Origin: Sphingopyxis sp.
GTDB taxonomy: Bacteria > Pseudomonadota > Alphaproteobacteria > Sphingomonadales > Sphingomonadaceae
Direction of reading: 5' to 3'
Length of the DNA: 64,000 nt
Assembly: GCA_017745175.1 (NCBI GenBank)
Contig: JAGHZY010000004.1
Span: 1 to 64,000, forward strand
The notes beneath the pieces are model-generated. The model was given only the letters and a program-made list of their open reading frames with translations, did no database searches and was not told the DNA's origin. This document shows, in pieces, positions 1 to 7,530 of this stretch. The translations under genes were made by a program, and so were the position numbers. Positions within the stretch are counted from its first letter, which is position 1, and each line of letters begins with the position of its first letter.

Positions 1-1
1 C

Positions 2-706
2 GACGTGGTCGTGCTGGACGTCGATCCGTCCAAGCGCCGCGTTTCGCTGGGCCTGAAGCAGGCCCTGGCCAACCCGTGGGATTCGTTCCTCGAAACCCAC
101 CCGGTCGGCTCGGTCGTCGAAGGCGAAGTCAAGAACGCGACCGAATTCGGTCTGTTCGTCGGCCTGCCGGGCGACGTCGACGGCATGGTGCACATGTCGG
201 ACATCGCGTGGGGCATCTCGGGCGAAGAAGCGCTGCATCTCCACCGCAAGGGCGAGGCCGTGCAGGTCGTCGTTCTCGACGTCGACGTCGAGAAGGAACG
301 CATCAGCCTCGGCATCAAGCAGCTTGAAAAGGGTGCTCCGGCCGTCGGCGGCGGCGTTGCCGCAGCCGGTTCGCTGAAGAAGAACGACATCGTCACCGTC
401 TCGGTCCTCGAAGTCCGCGACAACGGCCTCGAAGTGCAGGCCGGCGAAGATGGCGCCACGGGCTTCATCAAGCGCGCCGACCTCGGCCGCGACCGCGACG
501 AACAGCGTGCTGAACGGTATCAGGTCGGCCAGAAGTTCGACGCGATGGTCATTGGTTTCGATCGTTCGAAGAAGCCGAACTTCTCGGTCAAGGCGATGCA
601 GATCGCCGAAGAGAAGGAAGCCGTCGCCCAGTACGGCTCGTCGGACTCGGGTGCGTCGCTCGGCGACATCCTCGGCGAAGCGCTGAAGGCCGGCAAGAAG
701 GATTAA
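2..706 (+). CDS. rpsA: 30S ribosomal protein S1, C-terminal part (5' truncated)
   Basis: The reading frame is open at the window edge, so only the last 234 residues are present. They show the end of one S1 RNA-binding repeat, one complete repeat (around residues 30-105, with the FGLFVGL and GMVHMSD strands) and a final divergent repeat (around 125-200), then a short acidic and glycine-rich tail. S1 is the large ribosomal protein that brings mRNA to the 30S subunit. The pairing rpsA-ihfB, with ihfB next downstream on the same strand, is a conserved proteobacterial order and supports both calls. A strong terminator follows the stop. Confidence 0.95.
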   Translation, partial: DVVVLDVDPSKRRVSLGLKQALANPWDSFLETHPVGSVVEGEVKNATEFGLFVGLPGDVDGMVHMSDIAWGISGEEALHLHRKGEAVQVVVLDVDVEKERISLGIKQLEKGAPAVGGGVAAAGSLKKNDIVTVSVLEVRDNGLEVQAGEDGATGFIKRADLGRDRDEQRAERYQVGQKFDAMVIGFDRSKKPNFSVKAMQIAEEKEAVAQYGSSDSGASLGDILGEALKAGKKD

Positions 707-733
707 TTTCCTCGCGCCGCCGTCAGGCGAAAC

Positions 734-768
734 AAAGGCCCGCAGAGTGTCCCTCTGCGGGCCTTTTT
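734..768 (+). terminator. Rho-independent terminator of rpsA
   Basis: A perfect 14-bp inverted repeat (734-747 with 753-766, GGCCCGCAGAG core) encloses a 5-nt loop and ends in a run of five T. It begins 28 bases after the rpsA stop, so rpsA transcription probably ends here and ihfB is transcribed separately. Confidence 0.9.
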
Positions 769-893
769 CTTTCAGTGATATATTTTGACCGGATAGTGAT
801 TCATGATACCTTCTGCGTGCGTTGGGAGGGGTCTCGCGCACAATGGGCCGGCAACGACCGGACGCCCGTTTCGGCGGGAAATGCGTGGCTGTA

Positions 894-905
894 TATAATA
901 GGGGA
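894..905 (+). promoter_or_regulatory. Possible -10 element and ribosome binding site of ihfB
   Basis: A TATAAT hexamer at 894-899 is followed at once by GGGGA (901-905), five bases before the ihfB ATG. The GGGGA is a credible ribosome binding site. I see no good -35 hexamer 17 bases upstream of the TATAAT, and such a promoter would leave almost no leader, so the promoter reading is weak. Confidence 0.3.
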
Positions 906-910
906 AGCAC

Positions 911-1189
911 ATGATCCGGTCAGAACTGGTTCAAAAGATCGCGAGCGAAAACAGCGATTTGCGGCTCGAGGAAGTCGAACGCATCGTCGACACTTTCTTC
1001 GATTCCATCGTCGATCAACTCGCCTCGGGCGGGCGTGTCGAACTGCGTGGCTTCGGCGCCTTCTCCACCCGGTCGCGCGAATCGCGCACCGGACGCAATC
1101 CGCGCACGGGAGCGGCCGTCGACGTGAAGGCGAAAAATGTGCCCTATTTCAAACCCGGCAAGGAAATGCGCGAGCGTTTGAACGGCTGA
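911..1189 (+). CDS. ihfB: Integration host factor, beta subunit
   Basis: This 92-residue protein is full length for IHF-beta/HU proteins. It begins [11 protein letters not shown], has the helix-helix dimer core, the DNA-bending arm with GRNPRTG (about residues 60-66) and the closing [12 protein letters not shown] helix typical of IHF-beta. IHF bends DNA sharply at specific sites and acts in transcription, recombination and replication; the partner alpha subunit gene is not in this window. The ATG is preceded by GGGGA. Its position directly after rpsA is the usual one. Confidence 0.95.
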   Translation: MIRSELVQKIASENSDLRLEEVERIVDTFFDSIVDQLASGGRVELRGFGAFSTRSRESRTGRNPRTGAAVDVKAKNVPYFKPGKEMRERLNG

Positions 1190-1210
1190 TCGCCCAACTT
1201 TTCCTGTCAT

Positions 1211-1224
1211 CCGGCGAAAGCCGG
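1211..1224. repeat. Short GAAA-loop hairpin behind ihfB, possibly a REP unit
   Basis: CCGGC-GAAA-GCCGG, a five-base-pair stem closed by a GNRA tetraloop, lies 22 bases after the ihfB stop. It has no T tract. Hairpins with a CGAAAG loop flanked by GTCAT are common as interspersed units in sphingomonad genomes (recalled knowledge). It may help end ihfB transcripts. Confidence 0.35.
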
Positions 1225-1240
1225 GTGCTAAATGTCGTTA

Positions 1241-1277
1241 ACCGGATACCGGCTCAGTTCTTGAGCCGGTATCCGGT
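1241..1277. terminator. Long perfect hairpin overlapping the end of the ABC permease gene
   Basis: ACCGGATACCGGCTCA (1241-1256) and its exact reverse complement (1262-1277) form a 16-bp stem with a 5-nt loop. The stop codon of the permease (1254-1256) lies inside one arm. It sits between two convergent genes (ihfB on plus, the permease on minus) and probably acts as a transcript end for one or both, although neither side has a clear T run. Confidence 0.5.
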
Positions 1278-2021
1278 GCGGAACATCCAGAAAATCACGC
1301 CGAGGCACAGCGCCAGGAACAACGTCACCGCGCCCATGCTGACCTCGATTCCGACGTCGCCCTTGCCGAAAAAGGTCCAGCGAAAGCCGCTGATCAGATA
1401 GACCACGGGGTTGAACAGCGTGATCGTCCGCCACACCGCCGGCAGCATGTCGAGCGAGTAGAAGGCGCCGCCGAGGAAGGTCAGCGGATAGATGACGAGC
1501 ATCGGGATCACCTGAAGCTGCTCGAAGCTTTGTGCCCAGATGCCGATGATGAAGCCGAACAGGCAGAAGGTCACCGCCATCAGGATCATGAAGGCGACCA
1601 TCAACAGCGGATGCGCGACCTGCACGTCGACGAACAGATGGGCGGTCGCGAAGATGATCGACCCGATGATCACCGACTTGGTCGCCGCCGCGCCGACATA
1701 GGCGATCACGGTTTCGAGCGGCGACAGCGGCGCCGACAGCATCTCGTAGATCGTCCCCGTCCATTTGGGCATGTAAATGCCGAACGACGCGTTGCTGATG
1801 CTTTCCGTGAACATCGTCAGCATCATCAGCCCCGGCACGATGAACGCACCATAGGGGACGTCGCTGACCTCGCTCATCCTGCTGCCGATCGCCGATCCGA
1901 AGACGACGAAATAGAGCGCGGTCGTGATTACGGGCAGCATCAGGCTGGTCCAGAAGGTGCGCCCGAAGCGCGCCATTTCGAAGGCGTAGATGGCGCGCAC
2001 GCCCCGCCAGTTCGCGGTCAT
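1254..2021 (-). CDS. ABC-2 type transporter permease
   Basis: A 255-residue integral membrane protein with about six hydrophobic segments (first near residues 24-44, last near 225-245) and the ABC-2 motif region [13 protein letters not shown], as in the YadH/NodJ family. It would form the membrane channel of an exporter with the ATPase encoded just upstream. Its ATG overlaps the TGA of the ATPase gene by four bases (ATGA at 2018-2021), a sign of translational coupling. The substrate cannot be told from sequence; relatives export polysaccharides, lipids or drugs. The last codons lie inside a 16-bp inverted repeat. Confidence 0.85.
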   Translation of the reverse strand: MTANWRGVRAIYAFEMARFGRTFWTSLMLPVITTALYFVVFGSAIGSRMSEVSDVPYGAFIVPGLMMLTMFTESISNASFGIYMPKWTGTIYEMLSAPLSPLETVIAYVGAAATKSVIIGSIIFATAHLFVDVQVAHPLLMVAFMILMAVTFCLFGFIIGIWAQSFEQLQVIPMLVIYPLTFLGGAFYSLDMLPAVWRTITLFNPVVYLISGFRWTFFGKGDVGIEVSMGAVTLFLALCLGVIFWMFRTGYRLKN

Positions 2022-2965
2022 GCGGCTTCTCCTTTCGCACCGTTCGATTCGTGCACCAGCCCGACGAAAATATCCTCGAGCGAACTTTGCCTCGTGTGCA
2101 GATCCTTGAACGCTACGCCGATGTCGGTCATCCGCCGCAGCAGCGAGGGCACTCCCGTCGCCTCGGCGCGGCTGTCGAATTCATAGACCAGCTCATTGCC
2201 CTCGCCCGCCAGTTCGAGCGTCCACTGGGCCAACTCGTCGGGGATCGCCGCGAGCGGTTCGGCAAGATTGAGCGTCAGCGTCTTGCGCCCCAGCTTCTTG
2301 ATGAGCTCGTCCTTCTGCTCGACGAGGATCAGACGCCCGCCGGTGATCACCCCCACCCGGTCGGCCATTTCCTCGGCCTCCTCGATATAATGGGTGGTGA
2401 GGATGATCGTGACGCCGCGCTCGCGCAGGCCGCGCACCATATTCCACATGTCGCGGCGCAGCTCGACATCGACGCCCGCGGTCGGCTCGTCGAGGAACAG
2501 GATTTCGGGTTCGTGGCTCAGCGCCTTCGCGATCATCACGCGCCGCTTCATTCCTCCCGACAATTCCATGATCTTCGATGTGCGCTTGTCCCAGAGCGAC
2601 AGGTCGCGCAGCAATTGCTCGACAAAAACGGGGTCACGTGGCTTGCCGAAGAGACCACGCGAGAAGCTCACCGTCGCCATAACCGTTTCGAACGCGTCGG
2701 TGTGCAATTCCTGCGGCACCAGCCCGATCATCGTGCGTGCGGCGCGATAATCGCGGGCATGATCGTGCCCCGCAACGGTGACCGTCCCCGCAGTCGCGGT
2801 CACGATCCCGCAGACGATGCTGATCAGCGTCGTCTTGCCCGCACCATTCGGGCCGAGCAGTGCGAAAATCTCGCCCTTGTTGATGGTGAGGTCGACGTCG
2901 CTCAGCGCCGTGTGACCGCTTTTATATGTTTTTCCGAGACCGGAAATTTCCAGGACCGCTGTCAT
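2018..2965 (-). CDS. ABC transporter ATP-binding protein
   Basis: A 315-residue ATPase of the YadG/CcmA type that would power the adjacent ABC-2 permease. It contains Walker A (GPNGAGKTT), the LSGGMKRR signature, Walker B ([12 protein letters not shown]) and the switch histidine ([11 protein letters not shown]), followed by a C-terminal extension of about 80 residues. I chose the ATG at 2963-2965 ([11 protein letters not shown]); the frame stays open 27 codons further, but that stretch is arginine-rich, unlike the family, and runs toward the tRNA gene. ATPase and permease form a two-gene operon. Confidence 0.88.
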   Translation of the reverse strand: MTAVLEISGLGKTYKSGHTALSDVDLTINKGEIFALLGPNGAGKTTLISIVCGIVTATAGTVTVAGHDHARDYRAARTMIGLVPQELHTDAFETVMATVSFSRGLFGKPRDPVFVEQLLRDLSLWDKRTSKIMELSGGMKRRVMIAKALSHEPEILFLDEPTAGVDVELRRDMWNMVRGLRERGVTIILTTHYIEEAEEMADRVGVITGGRLILVEQKDELIKKLGRKTLTLNLAEPLAAIPDELAQWTLELAGEGNELVYEFDSRAEATGVPSLLRRMTDIGVAFKDLHTRQSSLEDIFVGLVHESNGAKGEAA

Positions 2966-3054
2966 GCCAAGCCGTCTAGCCGAGCCGCCGCATCGCGTGA
3001 AGCGGCAAACAGCGCTTGACCTCCATCGGCCCATCGGCTTGACCAAGCCGGCGT

Positions 3055-3140
3055 GCGGACGTGGCGAAATCGGTAGACGCAGCAGACTTAAAATCTGCCA
3101 TCCTCTGGATATGCGGGTTCAAGTCCCGCCGTCCGCACCA
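3055..3140 (+). tRNA. tRNA-Leu (anticodon TAA)
   Basis: An 86-nt class II tRNA. Acceptor strand GCGGACG (3055-3061) pairs with CGTCCGC (3130-3136); the discriminator is A and CCA is encoded (3138-3140). The anticodon stem GCAGA/TCTGC (3082-3086/3094-3098) encloses loop CTTAAAA with anticodon TAA at 3089-3091. There is a long variable arm and a canonical T-loop (TTCAAGT). It reads UUA leucine codons, which are rare in DNA this GC-rich. Confidence 0.97.
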
Positions 3141-3150
3141 GCCCGTAGCC

Positions 3151-3561
3151 TCACGCGCAGGCAATGACGTCGATCTCGAGCAGCCAGGCCTCGTCGAAAA
3201 TCCCGGTAATGATCACCGTGATCGCGGGCGAGTGATCGCCCAGTATTTCGTGCCGGATCGTCGTGTTCGCCGCGCGATGATCGCGGCTCGACAGGAAGAT
3301 GTTGACCTTCGCAATGTCGGTCAGCGCCATGCCCGCATCGGCGAGCCGGCGCATGATATTCGCCCAGACAAGCCGGCATTGCGCGTCGAAACCCTCGGGC
3401 ACCGCGCCTGCCGCGTCGGCAGGCACCTGTCCGCTGACGAACAATATCCGTTCGGCGCGCTCGACCAGCCAGGCCTGCGAATAGGATGTTCCGCTCGGTT
3501 GATACGCCCTGCCGCTCGCCATCAGCATCGCTCCTGCCGCGAACTCCCGCCTGTTCAGCAT
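3151..3561 (-). CDS. Rid family (YjgF/YER057c) protein, arginine-lacking subgroup
   Basis: A 136-residue protein with the Rid fold pattern: FVSGQVP near residue 45, DIAKVNIFLSS near 83-93 and a closing LLEIDVIA strand. RidA deaminates reactive enamines and imines, but the arginine it uses before the last strand appears replaced here (ITGIFDEAWLLEID), so this is likely one of the Rid subgroups without that activity. The N-terminus (NRREFAAGAML) looks like a twin-arginine signal, which would place it in the periplasm, unusual for Rid proteins. Its start overlaps the end of the PD40 gene by seven bases, so they form one operon. Confidence 0.75.
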   Translation of the reverse strand: MLNRREFAAGAMLMASGRAYQPSGTSYSQAWLVERAERILFVSGQVPADAAGAVPEGFDAQCRLVWANIMRRLADAGMALTDIAKVNIFLSSRDHRAANTTIRHEILGDHSPAITVIITGIFDEAWLLEIDVIACA

Positions 3562-4424
3562 TTCGGCGGCCAGTCTTCAAGGCTGTCACGCACCAGCGCG
3601 TGGAGGAAAATCTCGCCCGAGCGGTCGCCGTCGGCCTGCGCAAACAGCAGCTTCCCGCCCTTCGGCGACAGAAGCGGCCCGACCTGAAACACATCGTAGC
3701 GCGCCGCGATCCGTCCCTTGTCTACCCACAGCCCGCCCTCGCGAACGAAGCGATAGAGATGCGAACGCCCCTCGCGATCGGACACGAGGATCAGCGTGCG
3801 GCCATCGCGCGATATCTCGGCCTCATATTCGTTCGCGGGCGAATTCACCGGCGGGCCGACCGGGGCCACGCGCCAGCCGCCTTCCCGGTTACGCGTCGCG
3901 ACATAGATATCGCCCTGCCCCATTCCGCCCGGCCGCGCCGATCCGAAATAAAGCCGTCCCCCATTGTCAGCGCGCGGCAGCAGCTCGGCTGCGGGCGAAT
4001 TGACCGGCGCCGGCAGGCGTTCGGGCTCACCCCAGCGACCGTCGCTGTCTCGCACGACATGATAGATGTCGAAATCCTCGTTCGCCGGATCGTGCCGCGC
4101 CGAAATGAAGAAAAGTCCCTTGCCATCAGGTGTGAAGCCAGGATCGGCCTCGATCACCGGCGGCGGCGCGGCGAAGGACGGCGGCGCCGGCGCCGACCAG
4201 CGGCCGTGCTCGCAAATCGAGCGCAGCAGGCGCCAATCGGTGAAATCGGGATTCGCCGACAGATAGATCATCTCGGCGCCGTCGGCCGAAAAGCTCGGGC
4301 TGGCTTCGTAACGCGGGCTCGCGATGTCGTCGGGTGTCCAGCGCTCCGACCCATGCAGCGCCGATGACGCGCAGCCAAGCAGGCCGGTCACCGCGCCAAG
4401 GATCGGAAGATATTTCATCCCCAT
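3555..4424 (-). CDS. PD40/TolB-like beta-propeller lipoprotein
   Basis: A 289-residue protein with a lipoprotein signal (GLLGC, lipidated Cys18). The rest consists of WD40-like PD40 repeats: SPSFSADGAEMIYL (about 42-55), DPGFTPDGKGLFF (about 93-105), EISRDGRTLILVSDR (about 201-215) and PLLSPKGGKLLF (about 250-261), the pattern of TolB-type propellers. It is probably attached to a membrane facing the periplasm and binds a protein or small ligand; there is no catalytic motif. It is the first gene of a two-gene operon with the Rid protein and is divergent from the LysR gene. Confidence 0.72.
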   Translation of the reverse strand: MGMKYLPILGAVTGLLGCASSALHGSERWTPDDIASPRYEASPSFSADGAEMIYLSANPDFTDWRLLRSICEHGRWSAPAPPSFAAPPPVIEADPGFTPDGKGLFFISARHDPANEDFDIYHVVRDSDGRWGEPERLPAPVNSPAAELLPRADNGGRLYFGSARPGGMGQGDIYVATRNREGGWRVAPVGPPVNSPANEYEAEISRDGRTLILVSDREGRSHLYRFVREGGLWVDKGRIAARYDVFQVGPLLSPKGGKLLFAQADGDRSGEIFLHALVRDSLEDWPPKC

Positions 4425-4491
4425 GGCCTACGGCGCCGGCATTCCCTTGCAAAACAATATGATTGCATCGTCATGACAAGCTGCGCTTGAT

Positions 4492-5361
4492 ATGGCTATG
4501 GCCCTGCGCATCCCCTCGCTCGAAACCTTCCGCATCTTCGATGCCTGCGCGCGTCACATGAATTTCTCGCACGCGGCGAAGGAACTGTGCATCACGCCCG
4601 CCGCGGTCAGCCAGCGCATCCGGACGCTAGAAGCCGAAATCGGCAAGCCGTTGTTCATCCGGCACGGCCCGCGCATCCGTCTCAACGGCGACGGCGAGAC
4701 GCTGTTTCGCCACACGCGCGCGATCATAACGCGCGCCCGCGCCGCGATCGAGGAGTTGCAGGCGGTGCGGACCTTGCGCCTCACCGCAACGCCGACCTTC
4801 GCATCGCGCTGGCTCGCCGTCCACCTCGCCGAATTCGAGGCCGCACATCCCGGCATCGCGATCGACATCGACGTCTCCGCCGATATCCGCCTGCCCGGCC
4901 AGTATGACCTCGCCATCCGCAGCGGCGACGGCAACTGGGCTGACGTACGCGCGACGCGGCTCTTCCCCATCGATGCGACACCCATGCTGAGCCCCCGCCT
5001 GATGGACGATACCGATGTGCAGCATCCCGTCGACCTTGCCCGGCTGCCGATGATCCCGAGCGCCGACTGGACGCGCTGGTTTGCCGGACAGGGCTGCCCC
5101 GTCGCTGCGATGCCGGCCGACGGGCGCAAGGCCTATCCCTCGCAGGATCTTGCGGCGCGGGCGGCCCTCGAAGGCAAGGGCGTGGCGCTGCTCTCGCCGC
5201 GCCTCTTCGCGGGCGAGCTCGCGGCCGTGCGTCTCGTCCAGCCCTTCGCCTTCGTGCTTTCAGGCCCCGGTCATTATTGGCTCGTCGAGCCCGCCCACGC
5301 GCGCGGTTCGGCAGCCGGCGCGTTCCGGATGTGGCTGCTCGATCGCATCCGCGCCGGATAA
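4492..5361 (+). CDS. LysR family transcriptional regulator (GcvA/AmpR-like)
   Basis: A 289-residue protein with an N-terminal winged HTH (NFSHAAKELCITPAAVSQ at about residues 23-40) and the shorter effector-binding domain typical of the GcvA/AmpR branch. The start is ATG at 4492; a second in-frame ATG two codons later is equally possible. It is divergent from the PD40-Rid operon across only 67 bases, so those genes are the most likely target. The effector is unknown. Confidence 0.85.
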   Translation: MAMALRIPSLETFRIFDACARHMNFSHAAKELCITPAAVSQRIRTLEAEIGKPLFIRHGPRIRLNGDGETLFRHTRAIITRARAAIEELQAVRTLRLTATPTFASRWLAVHLAEFEAAHPGIAIDIDVSADIRLPGQYDLAIRSGDGNWADVRATRLFPIDATPMLSPRLMDDTDVQHPVDLARLPMIPSADWTRWFAGQGCPVAAMPADGRKAYPSQDLAARAALEGKGVALLSPRLFAGELAAVRLVQPFAFVLSGPGHYWLVEPAHARGSAAGAFRMWLLDRIRAG

Positions 5362-5484
5362 ATGCCTTCGCCCTCGCGCCGCAGCCCGATCCGGTCGAGC
5401 GCACCTTAATGTTGCACTGACCTATTCCGGTTTCGCCGCACATGGCTATGATTGGCCCACGCAAGGCAAGGGACAAGACGCAGA

Positions 5485-6990
5485 ATGACGGCATCAGGCA
5501 GATTCGGGCGCACCGCGGCGTTGACGGCGGCGGTTGCTGCCCTCGCGCTGCCGCTGACGAGCTGCGGCCTGTTCGGCGAGCGCGGCCCCGTCAGGATTGC
5601 CGCGATCGGCGCCCTCAACCCGGCCGCCGCGCCGCTGGCCGGCGAATTGTCGGGAGCGAACGCCGCGCTGCTCGACGCCACGTCGCAGGGCCTCGTCAGC
5701 TATGACGGCGAGGGACAGATCGACACCGGGCTTGCCGATCGCTGGACCGTCACGACCGACGGCCGCAGTTATATTTTCCGCCTCCGCGAGGCGAAATGGA
5801 GCAACGGGCGCAAGGTGACCGCCGAGGATGTCGCCGCAATCCTGCGCTCCTATCTGGCGCCCGCCAGCCGGCATGTCCTGAAGGATGACTTCCCCGAGAT
5901 CGAGACGATCAAGGCGATGACCGACACCGTCATCGAAATCCGGCTGACGGTGCCACAGCCTGCGCTACTCGAACTGCTCGCGCAGCCGTCGATGGCGATC
6001 GTCAACCGGGGGATGGGCTGGGGTCCGATGCGCGCACGCAGGATCGGGCGCGCGGTCCTGCTTTCGCCCGTTCCCGATCCGCTCGCCGAGGATCACGACG
6101 CCGCCGAGGCCGCCGCCAACGACCCCGCCGCCTCGATCGAACTTACCGGTACCACGCCCCAAGGCGCCCTCGCGCGGTTCAGGAACGGCTACGCCGACGG
6201 CGTACTCGGCGGCCGTTTTTCGACGCTTCCCTATTTTGTCGCATCGAACATCGGCCGTTCGCGCCTCGTCGTCGATCCGGTCCCCGGCCTCTTCGGCCTG
6301 TCCTTCGTCCGCGCCGAGGGATTCCTCGCTACCGACGCCAACCGCAACGCGCTCGTCCGCGCAGTTCGACGCGGACGGCTCATCGAGGCCTTCGGGCTCA
6401 CCGAATGGCAGCCGCAGGTTTCGCTGCGCCCCGCACTCTACGCGCGCGACAGCGGCCCTGCCCCGCTCGTTCCGGCCTGGGCTGACTATGACGAGGCTTC
6501 GCGCATCGCACAGGCGAAGCGTACCGTCGACGCGTGGCGCGGTGCCGGGCGCGAGATCGAGCCGCTGCGCATCGCGGTCCCCGATTCGCCGGGCGGGCGC
6601 ATCCTCTTCGCTTATATATCTGCCGATTTCGCAGCGATCGGCGTGCCGAGCTGCCGCGTCAGCATGGCGTCGGCCACCGACCTCCGCCTGATCGACGAGG
6701 TGGCACCGAACGACGACGCGCTCTGGGCACTGCGCCGCCTGTCGTGCCGTCGCGATACGCTGTGCAACCGCGAGGCGCAGGAACTGATCGACCAGGCGAC
6801 GGTCAATATCGACGCCGGTCAGCGCCGGGTACAGGTGAGCGAGGCCGAAACGGTGCTCGGACGCTACGCGCCCTTCATCCCGCTCGCGACGCCGCTGCGC
6901 TGGTCGGTGGCGTCGCAGCGCCTGACGGGCCTCCGCGCCAACGGCCGCGCGCAACACCCATTGAATCATCTGATTGCCATACCCAACTAA
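5485..6990 (+). CDS. Peptide-type ABC solute-binding lipoprotein (SBP family 5), orphan
   Basis: A 501-residue protein with a lipoprotein signal ending in LTSC (Cys27) and the DppA/OppA-like pattern: a SYIFRLREAKWSNGRKVTAEDV segment (shortened here) near residue 92-113, in which the WSNG...TAEDV core is the family hallmark. Such proteins deliver peptides, nickel or sugars to an ABC permease, but no permease or ATPase genes flank it. A TTG start 33 bases upstream keeps the frame open; I prefer the ATG at 5485 because it puts the signal peptide at the N-terminus. The C-terminal lobe is divergent and may bind something other than peptides. Confidence 0.72.
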   Translation: MTASGRFGRTAALTAAVAALALPLTSCGLFGERGPVRIAAIGALNPAAAPLAGELSGANAALLDATSQGLVSYDGEGQIDTGLADRWTVTTDGRSYIFRLREAKWSNGRKVTAEDVAAILRSYLAPASRHVLKDDFPEIETIKAMTDTVIEIRLTVPQPALLELLAQPSMAIVNRGMGWGPMRARRIGRAVLLSPVPDPLAEDHDAAEAAANDPAASIELTGTTPQGALARFRNGYADGVLGGRFSTLPYFVASNIGRSRLVVDPVPGLFGLSFVRAEGFLATDANRNALVRAVRRGRLIEAFGLTEWQPQVSLRPALYARDSGPAPLVPAWADYDEASRIAQAKRTVDAWRGAGREIEPLRIAVPDSPGGRILFAYISADFAAIGVPSCRVSMASATDLRLIDEVAPNDDALWALRRLSCRRDTLCNREAQELIDQATVNIDAGQRRVQVSEAETVLGRYAPFIPLATPLRWSVASQRLTGLRANGRAQHPLNHLIAIPN

Positions 6991-7032
6991 TCCAGCGGCG
7001 CTTCAAGTTCGAGCGCTCCTGAAAGGACCCCG

Positions 7033-7455
7033 ATGGCCCCTTCGCCCCCCAATCCCGATGCGATTTTCGACGCCCTGATTTCCAACCGCAACGATCCCGC
7101 AGCGCTCCGCAAGCGCGTCGAGACGCTGGAAATCCTGCTCGAACGCAGCTTCGTCATCCCCGGCATCAATCGCCCCGTCGGCCTCGACGCGATCGTCGGG
7201 CTCGTCCCGGTGGTCGGCGACGTAATCGCCGCGACGATGGGCGCTTATCTGATCTGGGAAGCGCGCAACCTCGGCATGCCGAAATGGAAGATCTGGCGCA
7301 TGGTCGGCAATCTCGGCGTCGACACCGCACTCGGCGCGGTCCCGGTCGTCGGCGATGCCTTCGACTTCTTCTTCCGCTCGAACACGCGGAACCTGAAGAT
7401 CATCAAGAAGCATCTCGACAAGCATCATCCGGGCACGATCATCATCGATCAATAG
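7033..7455 (+). CDS. DUF4112 domain protein
   Basis: A 140-residue protein that matches the DUF4112 pattern: two similar glycine-rich hydrophobic segments, LVPVVGDVIAA (about residues 57-67) and AVPVVGDAFDFFF (about 98-110), separated by a charged linker, and a lysine/histidine-rich tail. Both segments could sit in a membrane. The function of the family is unknown. It lies 42 bases after the solute-binding protein gene on the same strand and could be cotranscribed with it. Confidence 0.8.
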   Translation: MAPSPPNPDAIFDALISNRNDPAALRKRVETLEILLERSFVIPGINRPVGLDAIVGLVPVVGDVIAATMGAYLIWEARNLGMPKWKIWRMVGNLGVDTALGAVPVVGDAFDFFFRSNTRNLKIIKKHLDKHHPGTIIIDQ

Positions 7456-7530
7456 GCGCTTCGCCGTCTTCCCTCGGGATGTGTAATGCTGCTAGCACAG
7501 CATCGCCACACCCCAGGGGAGATATTCCGA

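Noticed and set aside
3061..3687. Open frames running through the tRNA-Leu gene
   Set aside because: They overlap a canonical tRNA with encoded CCA and have no family pattern.
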